Shown here in pieces: positions 31,575 through 42,339 of a DNA stretch of 64,000 nt. Every line of letters starts with the position of its first letter. The stretch's first letter is position 1. Source of the DNA: Entoloma clypeatum. Taxonomy: Eukaryota > Basidiomycota > Agaricomycetes > Agaricales > Entolomataceae. The DNA is taken from positions 992,001-1,056,000 of the forward strand of contig OY751496.1 of NCBI GenBank assembly GCA_963565915.1, in the 5' to 3' direction. The notes beneath the pieces were generated by a model, which made no database searches, was not told the origin of the DNA, and saw only the letters and a program-made list of their open reading frames with translations. A program made the position numbers and the translations under genes.

Positions 31575-33193
31575 CAGTGCGTCACAAAACTGATTCAATG
31601 TTTGCTACTTTGTGAATACCTTCAAAATAACTTTGCAAATAATGCCAATCAAAAGAAGGTATTGGTACCTGGTTAAAAGCCCTGCTTCAGGACTCTTGGA
31701 ATCTGCAATAATTATGTAATTCCCATAAGAAATGATCAATATATGATCAAATTACTCCAGGGACTCATTGAATCAGTTTTGTGAGTATGTACAATAAATA
31801 CAGTATTTTATACTTTAGTACTTGGTATTACCCCCCTTAGCTTTGATTACTGCCTCTACCCTTCTTGGCATACTTTCTATCAGGTTTTGACACACTTCTG
31901 GCTCTATATTATTCCACACCTCTGCTGCTCTGTCCCAAATCTCCCAGACTCCCTTGGGTGGTGTTGGATATCCATTCAACTTCCTTTTAATATGAACCCA
32001 GAGGTGTTCAATAGGATTGAGGTCTGGGGACTGTGCAGGCCAATCCAGCAGAGCAATATTCTTGCTGTCCATCCATTTTTTGGTTTTCTTGGAGGTGTGC
32101 TTGGGGTCATTGTCCTGCTGAAAAATGATCTCCTCTTCAGAGATTCCACTCTTCTCCATGCTGGGCAGCAAATTGTCCTCCAAAATGGACACATACTGAT
32201 CAGCATCCATCCTCCCCTCAACCTCTGCAAGTCTCCCCACACCTTCCCAACCCATACAACCCCAAACCATAATATTTCCTCCCCCAAACTTGACTGTGCC
32301 CTGAACCTCTCTTTCAATAAGCCCCTCACCCTTCTTTTTCCAGACCCATTCCTTGCCATCTGACTTAAACCTGTTGATTTTGGTCTCATCTGACCAAATG
32401 ACCCTCTTCCAGTCCTCCACTGTCCATTCCCTGTGCTTCATAGCAAATGCCAACCGCCTCTTCCGATGTATGGCCTTTAAGAAAGGTCTTTTCTTCTTTG
32501 TTACAGCCTTGAATTCATGTTTTCTGAGAACCCTTCTCACAGTTTCTGGGGAGACAGGATTGGAGATGACAGTGTTGATGTGTTTGATAGCCTGCACAGC
32601 ATTGGAGGCTCTCCCTGAGGTGATTTGTGAAAGTATGTTTTGTGTGTTGGTGGGAGAAAGCTTGGATGGACGACCACCAGAAGAGAGATTGTGATGAGGA
32701 AGAAGATTCTGAAGCACTCTGGAGACAGTTGGTTGGCTGACACCCAGGTTAGAGGCAATATGATGAGTGGAGTGACCATTGGAGGCCAGAGAAAGAATGT
32801 TTTCCTTGTGGGAAGAGGAGATAGGGCGCATGATTAATTATGGAGGCTGTTGAGGTTGGATTCTTCTTATACAACTTTCCTTGACAACCCATCAGGGTTC
32901 TATTCAAGTTCCATCAGTAAGTCATGACAACTGGTTACCATACAACCAGTGAAGCGTTTGATTCTGATAATTGCCATAGGTACTCACAAAACTGATTCAA
33001 TGAGTTGCTGATTTAATTCAATCATATCTCCATGGATTCTGATCTAAATCATATGATTCCTTTATATTCTGAAAGCCCTGAAGTAGGGCTTTCAATTATA
33101 TACCAAAGGTTTAATTCAATTGGTATTCTTTGCAGAGTTATCATGAAGGTATTCAAAAAGCAACAAACATTGGATCAGTTTTGTGAGGCACTG
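31575..33193 (-). mobile_element. Tc1-type DNA transposon, copy 2 (1619 bp, apparently intact)
   Basis: It is bounded by CAGTGCGTCACAAAACTGAT and its inverted partner and flanked by TA (31573-31574 and 33194-33195). It has the same length as copy 1 and lies in the opposite orientation. The subterminal inverted copies of the end motif lie at about 31766-31786 and 32980-33003. With an unbroken transposase and complete ends, this is the best candidate for an active element in the window. Confidence 0.94.
31815..32831 (-). CDS. Tc1/mariner DD34E transposase (intact, 338 aa)
   Basis: This enzyme would bind the element ends and move them to TA sites. The frame starts at the ATG at 32831 and ends at 31815. 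It has N-terminal helix-turn-helix motifs (GHSTHHIASNLGVSQPTVSR, then a GRPSKLS linker of the GRPR type) and a DDE_3 core with IWSDETK, QQDNDPKHTS and LNPIEHLW, Asp-Asp-34-Glu. The usual Tc1 length is about 340 residues. Compared with copy 1 it has GRPSK where copy 1 has GCPSK; copy 1 therefore also damaged its AT-hook-like linker. The C-terminus has basic residues (MPRRVEAVIKAKGG). Confidence 0.94.
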   Translation of the reverse strand: MRPISSSHKENILSLASNGHSTHHIASNLGVSQPTVSRVLQNLLPHHNLSSGGRPSKLSPTNTQNILSQITSGRASNAVQAIKHINTVISNPVSPETVRRVLRKHEFKAVTKKKRPFLKAIHRKRRLAFAMKHREWTVEDWKRVIWSDETKINRFKSDGKEWVWKKKGEGLIEREVQGTVKFGGGNIMVWGCMGWEGVGRLAEVEGRMDADQYVSILEDNLLPSMEKSGISEEEIIFQQDNDPKHTSKKTKKWMDSKNIALLDWPAQSPDLNPIEHLWVHIKRKLNGYPTPPKGVWEIWDRAAEVWNNIEPEVCQNLIESMPRRVEAVIKAKGGNTKY

Positions 33194-34680
33194 TAGTTCG
33201 GGGTGATGAGTGGGATCACTCAGGATGCGACTCTTCCAAACAACAATTGAATAACTTGTTTAGCGATGGCTCAATAAGTCTCAAACAAGACTTAGAGATA
33301 GTTCTCAATAGATAATGAACCAAGGTTTGTGATTTCCGAACCAACAAGACTTCGCGAACACGATCTCAACCGAATACAAACATGACAATGACCAATACGA
33401 CCGATAGATAACACGATTTGATGATTGACAAGTTCTCGAACACACAAAACACAATCGCGACTGACTTCTGATGCAAACCAAACAATCTCGAGGCTTCAAT
33501 GATACTCACGAACGACGACAGATGCACAAGACAAATGCTATCAATTCTGGAGCACAATCTAACCTAACCTATCTACAATGAAACTATGAGATTTTATACA
33601 TGAGCAGCAATAAATATAGAAAAAGGTTGCATGTGGTATTGATAAATGGTATCCCCTTCGCTAAAGTCATTTCAATGCACCCATGTGGTAGACAATGCCA
33701 CAGGTACGCCCCTTTTCCATATCCAAACCTCTGCCGCACTGGAGAGGCCACTATTTCAATATCTTGGTTTTGTGATGTACCCAGGACGATGCTGACTAGT
33801 TACCGTGAGGTATCAACTGCATCAATTAAGGGTCGCCTCGGTAAGCCACCCATCAGATTCGATCTCTATCAAAGTTCACCATAAGGTCACATTGATCGCG
33901 ATGTATCAAACCCAATCTCGGTCTGTATCATCCGATGTCATTTCGATATTCCCAATACGGACAATTTGGATGTGAAGCATGGCACACGTTGACCAAACCT
34001 CTCACGAGAATGTCTCCGGTCAAGCCCCGACATATGGTAGACAGTGCTAGTGTCATTGATAACTCCAATATAACCCATCTCCTTGTTTCACGCTTCGTCG
34101 CGAGAGGCACTCAATAGTCTTTTCTATCTTGCGAGACAATCCCATAGCTCTCGAGTATCATAGCTAAGCCCATAGTGGTGACCAGTGCTATGTCCTACAT
34201 TGCCAGGGTTGCTGGTCTCTCTCTAATGTCGCCACTAAGTCCTCGGAATTGGAGCTCATCTAGGACTCTCTATATCCCTCAGAGATAGTGTGAAAGGGTG
34301 CAAAATGCGCAGACTTTAGGCCTAGATGCATTGCGGCCTTATCAGCGGCCAGTTGCCATGCAAACCCGCGCCCTGATGCCACCAACACTCGCTGCATCCC
34401 CTCTCTTCCCCTGTCATACCCCTTTCCTCGTACCTACCCCCCTGCCTCGTGTTACCCCCCCACCTTATGCCAGGGGTTATCATTTTATTTTTTGTAATTT
34501 GTATATATTGTCTCCCCGCCTTATGCAGGGGTAATCAATTTATTTTTTTGTGTTTCTCATGGTCCTTCCTGTCCCCCCCAACCCTTACCACGCCCCCTTG
34601 CTTGGACAAATGGAGGGGGGGTTTTGTTTAGTTTGTATTATAAAATTAAAATGTAAAAAATTAATTGTGTACAATTGAGC
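33194..34680. other. Non-coding part of the 30365-34815 element
   Basis: No protein motif is seen. A TATA-like TATAAAA lies on the minus strand near 33597, and 'cgaac' phrases recur at 33240-33560. The right part (34370-34630) has C-rich runs alternating with 'attttattttttt'. An old LTR is possible but was not defined. Confidence 0.3.
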
Positions 34681-34921
34681 CATCAAACCTTATTCCACCA
34701 ACAGATTCAGTTCAGGAATTGCAGAATTCCTGTCAGAATCTTCAAACTCTCACAGGAATCCTGTCGGAATTTTAAATTCTGCCAGAATTCTGCTGGAGGG
34801 GACTGTAAAGTACTGGATGAAAGGCATGTGGAGGGAGACCAATGGCTGGTCCATGGAGTGTGTTGTATACATGTTGTATGTAAGAAGGAGAGAGATAAAT
34901 AATAGTCTGTTATATATATAA

Positions 34922-35390
34922 TCAGACTGAGGGGATCATAAAGGTCTGGAAGTTTACCGTAGGAGGTCCACTAACAGCCCACTTGATGATCGGGAGGGTG
35001 ATCTTGACGATGGTCATCGAGACCTGGGGGAGAGGAGGCTCATGAAAGCGAGCCAGCAGTGGGGAGGGGGGGTAGTTGAAGAGAGGTGGCATGTGGGCAG
35101 CCTGTGGTGGAAGAGGCCTGGGAGCCGGGGGTGCAGGAGGTGCTTGCACGTGAGGGGCAGCAGCATGTGGAGGCGTGAAGGCCACAGCCCTTGCATTGAG
35201 GGGAGCTGCCTTGGGCAGCAGGGGAGGAGCAGGCAACGATGGTTGAGGAACCATCACAGGAGGGGGAGGGGCAACAGGTTGAGGGACCTGTTTTGTTTTC
35301 TTGGTTCTGGGTGAGAAATCATGGGGGTAGATAAGCTTTTTCTTTTTTTCAAGTTGTCCATTGATAAGTATGCAGCAGTCACGGCGCTCC
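34922..35390 (-). other. Possible 3' exon of a Pro-rich hypothetical gene
   Basis: On the minus strand, after an 'atttaag' acceptor near 35390, an open frame reads DCCILINGQLEKKKKLIYPH, then a basic segment and a long Pro/Ala-rich region (PAPPLLPKAAPLNARAVAF), and ends at 34922 (FQTFMIPSV). DCCILINGQ looks like a real folded segment, but I do not recognise the family. No upstream exon was identified. Confidence 0.35.
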
Positions 35391-35419
35391 TTAAATGATA
35401 CAACCTATAGAGTGTTGTA

Positions 35420-36630
35420 TATGAAGCAATGCATCTGATGGTGAGATCAAAGATCAGAGATCAGTTTACTAGCAATGGTATCGCAAAGCAAATAGCGCAT
35501 GAATGCTGCCATTAAAGTGCTTCTCTATATTCTCCCCCTTTTCACAGTCAAGTATGGCAATCATTTCCCACATATCTTTGGCTTTCAAAAGGGCATATGC
35601 TGAAATATATGCAGAACTTGGTTGGGAAACCAGAAATTCATGCAGAAAAACAATCGCAAACTGTGGAGGAATTACTCTCCAAGTTATACCAAGGTAATTA
35701 TTCTCAGGTGATTTATTCCAGCAACATTTGTAAGCTGTGATACAACCTGATTTTTGACTATATCCATTTTTGCCATAGGGTGTGAACCATCATGGTCATC
35801 CCTATCTGATTCTGTGACATGGCCATCGCTGCTTGATTAAAGCACAGATGCCATATAAGTCAAAATGCAATGCTAGCCTAAAAGGTGCAAGATGCATCAG
35901 AGATCATTCCCATGCAAGAAATGGAGAGTTCAGATAAGAAGCTTTGCATAGCCCCAAATTGTCACTACTTTTGTAAAGGAGTGGAGGAACAAGATTGGTT
36001 GGCTAGACCAATTTGAATCGATTTAGTTGAAGGGTTGAAAAACTCTTCTTCTCATAATAAAGTATTATAAATTGGCAGCCAAAATGACAATTTGAAAACA
36101 TTATCGCAGCCTATCAAGGTGCAGAATAGATGCATGCAGATGTCATAGCGCACAAATACAATATTGTGTTAATGCTTAAGAGCATTTGTTTATCCAATTA
36201 TCATGCAATTTTTAGCAATGATGGAAGATGGAATATTGATTCCTGAAAAGGAAATGAAGATGCAGCAGAAAGACAAATTAATGACTTGCACAGTCTTTTG
36301 AACAAGCTTATTAAGCTGTTTTCTTTGTAGTAGATAGCTCAAAGGCGCACTTAAACTATTGGAATTATTCTGGATTGGATATAAGTTATTTGAACATAGA
36401 ATGCAAATGCATTTTTAAATCTCTCTTTCTTTTGTTCAGAATTTGAACAGCTTGCAAATCAGAAATTAATTGCAATGAAAGAAAAAAACAATCATTCTAC
36501 ACAATGATTATGCTGCTCTAAGGTCCAAGCATGGAAACAGTATGTTATAATCTTTGACTGGTGGATCCTTGTATTGTTCTGTTATGATGGCATCATGCAC
36601 CAGACCAGCGACGCAGCTAGAGTAGCACAG
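35420..36630. other. AT-rich stretch without recognised features
   Basis: The sequence is AT-rich and full of stops in all frames. I see no exon, repeat border or RNA gene. Confidence 0.4.
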
Positions 36631-36635
36631 AGTAC

Positions 36636-37037
36636 TGTTATGCTTAACAAACCGTTCCAAGGTTCGGGCAGAGTATGCAGGAAAGTGGAAAGGCGAAGAG
36701 CAAAGTGATTGCTAAATCTAAGGAATCTACTATAGTACAAGAGGTTTATATAGGTACTGACTATAGGCGGTAGCGGATGAGTCAGTACTACGGAAGGCAG
36801 TGCGCATGAGTAAGGCGACTGCGGAAGGCTATGTACAGTGAGTAAGCTGACTGCAGAAAGCGAGTCAGCGCAGGAGCGAAGTATACTAAAGGGGATGACG
36901 AAGTAATGTAATGAGTCAGACTGGGAATTGAAGGTTGCGAAAGTAGACATTAGACATAGTGAGTTCGTAAGAGGGCACCAAGTCGGGCCAATAAGTAAAA
37001 GATATGACGTGGTCCTCATACCGTAGAGTCCGTAACA
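36636..37037 (-). repeat. Solo LTR related to Ty3 element 2, with perfect TSD
   Basis: The copy runs TGTTATGCTTAACA to GTCCGTAACA (402 bp) and is flanked by AGTAC at 36631-36635 and 37038-37042. It shares the first half with 15385-15754, including the TATA box and TTGCTAAATCT (36709-36719), but diverges in the second half. There is no internal region, so recombination between two LTRs removed it. It sits inside a copia gag relic. Confidence 0.92.
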
Positions 37038-37780
37038 AGTACCAGGGTCTGTTGGTGCAGATAATGAAAACTTCTTTTTCCATAAGTTCTGAGACAGCTG
37101 ATGGAAAAAACATTGCACAATGTCAGTTGAGGATCATAGGAGATACCTATGCCATAAAGGTAATTATTGACTGACAAGTCAGGAACAGGATCAACATGAT
37201 GATGATTGTATGTTTCAACAATCAACCCTTGAACCTTATCATAGGTGAGGTCATTGTTGTAAAAAAGGGTTTCTATGGCGAAGTCATCCCAATCGGGAGA
37301 CGGGAGGGCAGATAGAAGCATTAGGGCCTGAGTCAATGGAGAAATAGAGTGATGTGCACTGAGATGATCGAAGATCTTATCAAGATAATCAATCTCAATT
37401 GCAGGCTGTTGCTCCATAGAAAGCTTGAAGGACAATGCAGCACAAATGTCAGACAAGACTGTTGTGTAAACAGCTTGTCCAAATCTATTTTTTAACTCGA
37501 ACCAAGTCTCAGAGGACATATTTTGGGTGAGTTTGATCAATGGGTCGACACAAAGTCAAATATTGGCTAAAGCCATTTGATCCCTAATGTTCCATGCCTT
37601 GACTTGAGTTGTATGGGCTTTCCTTGTAAGGTTAGCAGACATCAAAGGTCGCTTCTCAGCACCATCAACAATTTGCCATAAATTCTGAGATCTCAGGAAC
37701 AAACACATGGTGTTTGCCCACTCAGGATAGTTTGTGCTGTCAAGAATGGGAACAGCAATCAAAGAAGTGATTGAGGACAT
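37038..37780 (-). pseudogene. Copia-type gag, stopped by TGA and cut by the solo LTR
   Basis: From 37780 the frame reads MSSITSLIAVPILDSTNYPE and WANTMCLFLRSQNLWQIVDG, the usual N-terminus of copia gag (DUF4219/UBN2 type). A TGA at about 37558 follows QMALANI. The same frame resumes with LIKLTQNMSSETWFELKNRF, SDICAALSFKLSMEQQ, HHSISPLTQALMLLSALP and TLFYNNDLTYDKVQGLIVET, matching a gag capsid fold. The solo LTR then interrupts it at 37037; past the LTR the frame continues for only about 15 codons. No zinc knuckle is seen. This is a dead fragment. Confidence 0.75.
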
Positions 37781-38627
37781 GTTTGTTTCTAAAAAGAAAC
37801 AGTGGTCAGCAAATATTTAAGAGCAATTTCAACTGATAAGAGGTATTGTCTAAATTGTTTGTGACACATGTCAGAGAGAGTTATATAATAGCCTTTTTTA
37901 GGTGTGATTAAAACATCACAATGCTGTGTGTATTTTCCAGATAGCTGCCTAATACAGCGCTTCAATCTTCACAATACATGGGGTGGCTTGTCTACTCTCA
38001 TCACTGTTGTGTTCAAAAGAGAATGGTAAGTCATCCCAACTTTCCTCTCCACTCTCTCATTTCTATCTGTGTGCTGGACATGCTGACTATGAAAACACTG
38101 TGTGGCACCCCAAAGAAGGCAAAGTGGACATCTGCCAAAGATGCTACCTTGATCCACACCCTGCAGGCCAAGCAGCTCAAGGGAAACCAGGCCAATAATG
38201 CCTGGAAGGCCATTGTTTGGACTGCGTGCGAGAAGGCTCTCACAGGAAGTGAGGCTATTAGTGGTAGTGTTTCAAGGTCCATGTTACTTTCGTTGGTTTC
38301 AGACCGAGACCAGACAGAACCGAACCGGTGAAAGACCGGACCGCCGGTCTCGGTCTTTAAGGTTTCGGATCATGGCCGGTCCTCAGTTCACTCAAAACTT
38401 TAGAGTTTGAAAGACCAGCCAAAGACCGGTTTGGATTGGTTTAAACCGGTATTTTCCATGGAACGATCCGAGGATCTGAAATCAATGTCCCGAAACGGCA
38501 GGTACAAAATTTCTGCCACAAGAAAGACTTTTTTTTTATTTTTTTATTTTTTTGTCAGCAATTTGTATAGCCGTATACTAGGGGTACAGTCCGCTTGACA
38601 TAGAGTAAACTACATCGGTCTGAGGAC

Positions 38628-41215
38628 CTACGTATGCAAGAAAAACAAGCGGCGCAAAGCTCCGTCAAGCTGTTGAGTCCTCGCGCCAGGACGGGGGTGT
38701 CTGTTATAAACAAATGCGTTAGTATGCGCACCCGAATATTCGGCCACGCGATACAAGAGCACTCCAACCTTGCGAGGTTGGCCGTAAGCGGCGCTGGGGG
38801 GTGTCTGCGCCCTGCCCCCAAAAGAAGCGCCTGTGCGGTTCTTATCCTTCAATCGTGTTCGCTTGCCAGAGGGGGCTGCACCCCTTTGTACCCAGTGCGC
38901 TACCATGCGATTACCGCCAACGGTTGTGTTGGGCGTTGGACGGTCCCTAAAGGCAAATGCCCCTGGGTTGTCCATAATGAATTTCCCGAAGTTGTCCCAG
39001 GTGGGAGTGTTCCTCGAGAAGGTGGGCATGTCTGGGGGCCTGGTGGGGTGGTGCAGACATTTGTAGAATACGTGGGCGAAGTCCTCGACGGACCCTGTTC
39101 CACAGTCGCATTGTTCGGTCTTGTCGCCAATATTGAACCTATGTCCATAGTGGCCAATTGGGGCGTGACTGGTGAGGCCGCGAACCATTTGAGCCGTGAG
39201 GGATTGGGAGTGGCCCACATCCTTAAGCCATGTACCGCCCTTGAGATGGGACGGTTTCATTCTTTTGGCCCGAGCATGGTCTTGGCATCTAACGCACGAC
39301 CTCGGGAATTGGTAGTGATGGCCGACATACTTGGGGGACTGGTACAGGTTGTTCCAGTCACCTAGCATGTCGTCTGTGAATTGCTTCGTGTTGAAGTCGA
39401 GGGATCTGGAGGCCAATTCACCACACTCGATGCGAATCGAGGAGGCAAAGTCGTGCACTGCACGGTGGGGTTCGAAGCCATGGTCCGAGCAATCAGGGAC
39501 ATGGTGGAAAAAGACCTTGGATTTTAGGCCTGGTTCCTCAAACCAAGGAACCAGGTTACTGATGATAGCAAGCGCAGTTGCCTGCGAGGAGTGGAGGTCC
39601 GGGTCTGTGGCCCGCCGAATGGCGTTAACAGAGTTGGTGAAGATGTGGATTTCTTCCAGTTTAGAGAGTCCTCCTAGCAAAGTGACCAGGTTGGAAAACC
39701 CATGTCCTATTGCTAGAGTTTCAGTGTCGTCAGAGACTGCGAGGCCACCAGCCGCCCAGTCTTTATTGATGGAGTACCCCATGTGCCAGGTTTCCCAAGC
39801 TGCAACAGCTTGGTGGCCCGACACGAGGGAGGGAACAGCCGTGTCAGTGACAATGACAGTGGATTTGTTAGAGCAGATGTTGGCATTGAACACCTTGTTA
39901 AGGGTGATGAGGCGCAACTTCCTGGCTTTGGCTCGCTCCTTAGCGGTTTTGCTGCGAATAAGGGTGATATCGTGGATGATACGGTCGGGAAAGTGGTCTA
40001 GGACGCGTTTCCCTGGCTCGTTGTAGTTATTGAAGGGTGATAGGGGGACAAACACATTTGCACGGTATGCCCAGATATCAACGAGGGGGGACTTGAGGTT
40101 GTACATAAATTCCGGGGAGTACCACGGTCGCTTTGAGGGGTCTTCCTCATCGCAGACCATGACAGTCATGTGTCATGGTGCAAGGGAGTGCATACGAACA
40201 CAGTTTCTGCAGGAGAGCTTCTTTAGGTGCAAATGCACCGGGGGCAGGCCGGCTAGGGATTCGACCGCCCCTGTGGGGGTGGTACGGAAGGCACCCAGGA
40301 TCCATAGGGCTGCACGCCTCTGGACTCTGGAGATAGACTTGATGACACCCTTATTACGGGCGCCATCGAAGTTCCATAGATTGGCACCATATAGAGCGAT
40401 CGGTAAAATACACGATCGGTATAGGGTGCGCTTGTGTTTGGGCGTAAGTCCTCGGACTGAGTTTCCCAGTGAGAGTAAGGCTCCCGTTGCAGAGAAGGCC
40501 TTAGTGGCATATCATTTGGCGTGCTCTGTGAAGAGTAGCTTTCGATCAAAGAAGAACCCCAAGTACCTCCAGAAGGTCTTGGGGACAAGGGGGGTGTCGC
40601 CTGTGAAGGGCGCATATCCTAGGTCAACCGGGGGGTCGTCGTCGCCATTCTTCCTGGAAAAATGGAACGCCTCCGATTTAGAATGTTCGAGGACAAGCCC
40701 AAGGGCTGTAGTCAGCTCGAACAGACATTTGTATGCCTTTTTTAGTTTGGCGAGGTTTTTCTTCCACGTCTCGGACTGGACTATGATGGTCCCGTCGTCT
40801 ATGTAGGAGATGAGGCTAGCCTGCGACAGTTCAGTGTGCAACGCGTACATTAGCGGGGCGAGGTATATGGACGATAGCATGGGGGAAAGGGCAGAGCCCT
40901 GACCTATGCCTATGTCCACAGAGAAAAGGTCTGAGAGGTCATCCTCCCAGGCGTATTGAGTCTGCCTCCCTACTAGGTAATTGGAGAAGAAGTCCACAAC
41001 AGTGTCGGGGAACCCCATCCTATCCAGTATGAGTGCGATAACCGAGTGGTTTAGAGAGGGAAAGTATTGTGCCAAGTCAATGGCTACGACACTAGTCTTG
41101 AGTTTCCTTGACCACCCCGCACGAATGAGGTGGGTGAGGAATTGTCCGGCATCTTCGGTGGAGTTCTGACGAACCCATCCGAATTGTCCTGGGTGTAGCA
41201 GACCGTAGCGGGCCG
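38628..41215 (-). pseudogene. LINE (Tad1-like) partial RT and RNase H, copy 1
   Basis: The RT part begins near 41215 (HPGQFGWVRQNSTEDAGQFL) and shows SVDIGIGQGSALSPMLSSIY and the catalytic box in SYIDDGTII. Stops interrupt it near 40512 and at 40171-40169 (LAP*HM). RNase H follows with VTDTAVPSL, NKDWAAGGLAVSDD and FTNSVNAIRRATD (FTDS in copy 2). The C-terminal zf-RVT-like finger is CDCGTGSVEDFAHVFYKC, after which the frame runs to 38628. This layout of RT, RNase H and CCHC-like finger fits the Tad1/I branch of fungal LINEs. The endonuclease is missing. Confidence 0.85.
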
Positions 41216-42018
41216 AAGTTTACGCCCCCCCCTTGCGGGAGGAGCCTGGTATTATGTGGTTTTTGCCCCGGCTTTTTACAGCCCCCTACATCAGGAGAAC
41301 CGACAGAGGATATAGTGCTCTCGAGCCAGATCAGAGGGACTGTCCCTGTCTGCTACGGCCCGCTGGAGGAGTCTTTTACACTCGGCAGGTTTCGGCCCGA
41401 AGACCATGTCCGCCCCAGTTTCCCGTTCCCTGGCAGGTGGTTCGCTGATGCCATCTGGCGCGGATCCTCACACTGTCCAGGATCTCTGTCTTGCCATCGC
41501 CCAACCAGATGGATCACTCAGGGACAAGCCACTAATCCGGAGTTGTTAAGACCCTTTGACATACCCAGGGAGTTAAAGCCCAGTGATGTGGGCCCACAGG
41601 CAGATGACTAACGACCTACATAGCACCTCTCAGCCTAGTACATACCCAGGGAACCAGCACATGGATACACCACGAGCCCCCCCAGTGATGCGGCCTGCAA
41701 GCGAGAGTGGAACCCCTCTAACAAGGGAGTTACCCCAATGGAGGTTCAATTTATGCAGGGGGGGGTGACCTGATGGGGGCATATCCCATATTCGGTTTGT
41801 TTTTCCACGGATTCCCCCTCTTATCATCCCCTATCCAGTTGTTCGGTTCCTTTACGGGCATCACCATACACCCCATGGGGCGGAGGCTACTTGGGGTGTT
41901 GCGGCAACATGTTCCATCATGTGATGTATTAGGTAATGACACATGACTACTTCGTGCACCCTCAACTTTATGCTACCTTAGAAGACATTCCCACAGTAGA
42001 CTTACAAGGTGTTGAGTT

Positions 42019-42099
42019 CAGCTGGGTTCGAACCGGCAACCTTTCCCTAGGTGATCAAGCCTAAGATGCAGACAGCATGACCATTACGCCAGACTGCCC
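42019..42099 (-). ncRNA. tRNA-like pol III promoter head of the chimeric retroposon
   Basis: On the minus strand there is an A-box-like TGGCGTAATGG (about 42090-42080) and, about 45 nt on, a perfect B box GGTTCGAACCC (about 42034-42024). Four of five T-stem pairs can form, but the acceptor stem does not, so this is SINE-like rather than a working tRNA gene. It starts exactly at the target duplication. Confidence 0.5.
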
Positions 42100-42101
42100 C
42101 T

Positions 42102-42182
42102 CACAAGAAAGACTTGAACTCTGAACTTCTATAGTATAAAGGATTCTTTTAACACCACTTAACCAATTGAGCCACAAGACCA
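42102..42182 (-). ncRNA. Second tRNA-like sequence, the insertion target
   Basis: On the minus strand the DNA reads GTCTTGTGGCTCAATTGG (A box TGGCTCAATTGG) and ends with GAGTTCAAGTC (B box, 42121-42111). The retroposon joined just 3' of the B box. The acceptor stem does not pair, so I read it as a tRNA-derived SINE piece or tRNA pseudogene. Confidence 0.4.
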
Positions 42183-42339
42183 TTATATTTCAATGCTCAC
42201 AATCACTCTACATACATCCCATTTTCCCCCTTACTAAATAAGCACATGCCAGTTGTTTTTGACAAAAGGTGCATGTGTGCACTCCCTCCTGCCTCAATCG
42301 CAAGTAGACAGGTTATATGTATAATCTATAAATATATTC

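Larger units (their letters stand above)
30365..34815. mobile_element. TIR element with 9-bp TSD GATGAAAGG (4.45 kb, contains Tc1 copy 2)
   Basis: The left end AGTTCTTTACTTTCCCC and the right end GGGGACTGTAAAGTACTG form imperfect inverted repeats. Both subterminal regions carry 'GGCAGAATYCTG' and 'AGGAATYC' motifs (30380-30580 and 34690-34790). GATGAAAGG stands at 30356-30364 and again at 34816-34824. The interior holds a GC-rich block, the Tc1 element and non-coding DNA but no transposase of its own, so it is non-autonomous. The TSD length fits Mutator-like elements; the superfamily is inferred from that alone. Confidence 0.65.
38531..42101 (-). mobile_element. Chimeric retroposon: tRNA-like head, 0.8-kb body, LINE 3' half, A-rich tail; 14-bp TSD
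   Basis: The direct repeat CACAAGAAAGACTT at 38517-38530 and 42102-42115 brackets the unit. On the minus strand it starts with a pol III-like head (42099-42019), passes through about 800 bp with no ORF, joins LINE sequence near 41215 and ends in an A-rich tail (38557-38531). The join lies inside the RT domain, so the endonuclease and RT N-terminus are absent. One target duplication around everything means it was inserted as one molecule or was later altered by internal deletion. Confidence 0.68.

Noticed and set aside
39331..40026. 231-codon plus-strand ORF (and the 243-codon one at 38634-39365)
   Set aside because: They are shadows of the LINE RNase H region on the minus strand, whose motifs are clear.
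42019..42099. A functional tRNA gene
   Set aside because: A and B boxes are good but the acceptor stem does not pair, and no clear anticodon arm can be placed.
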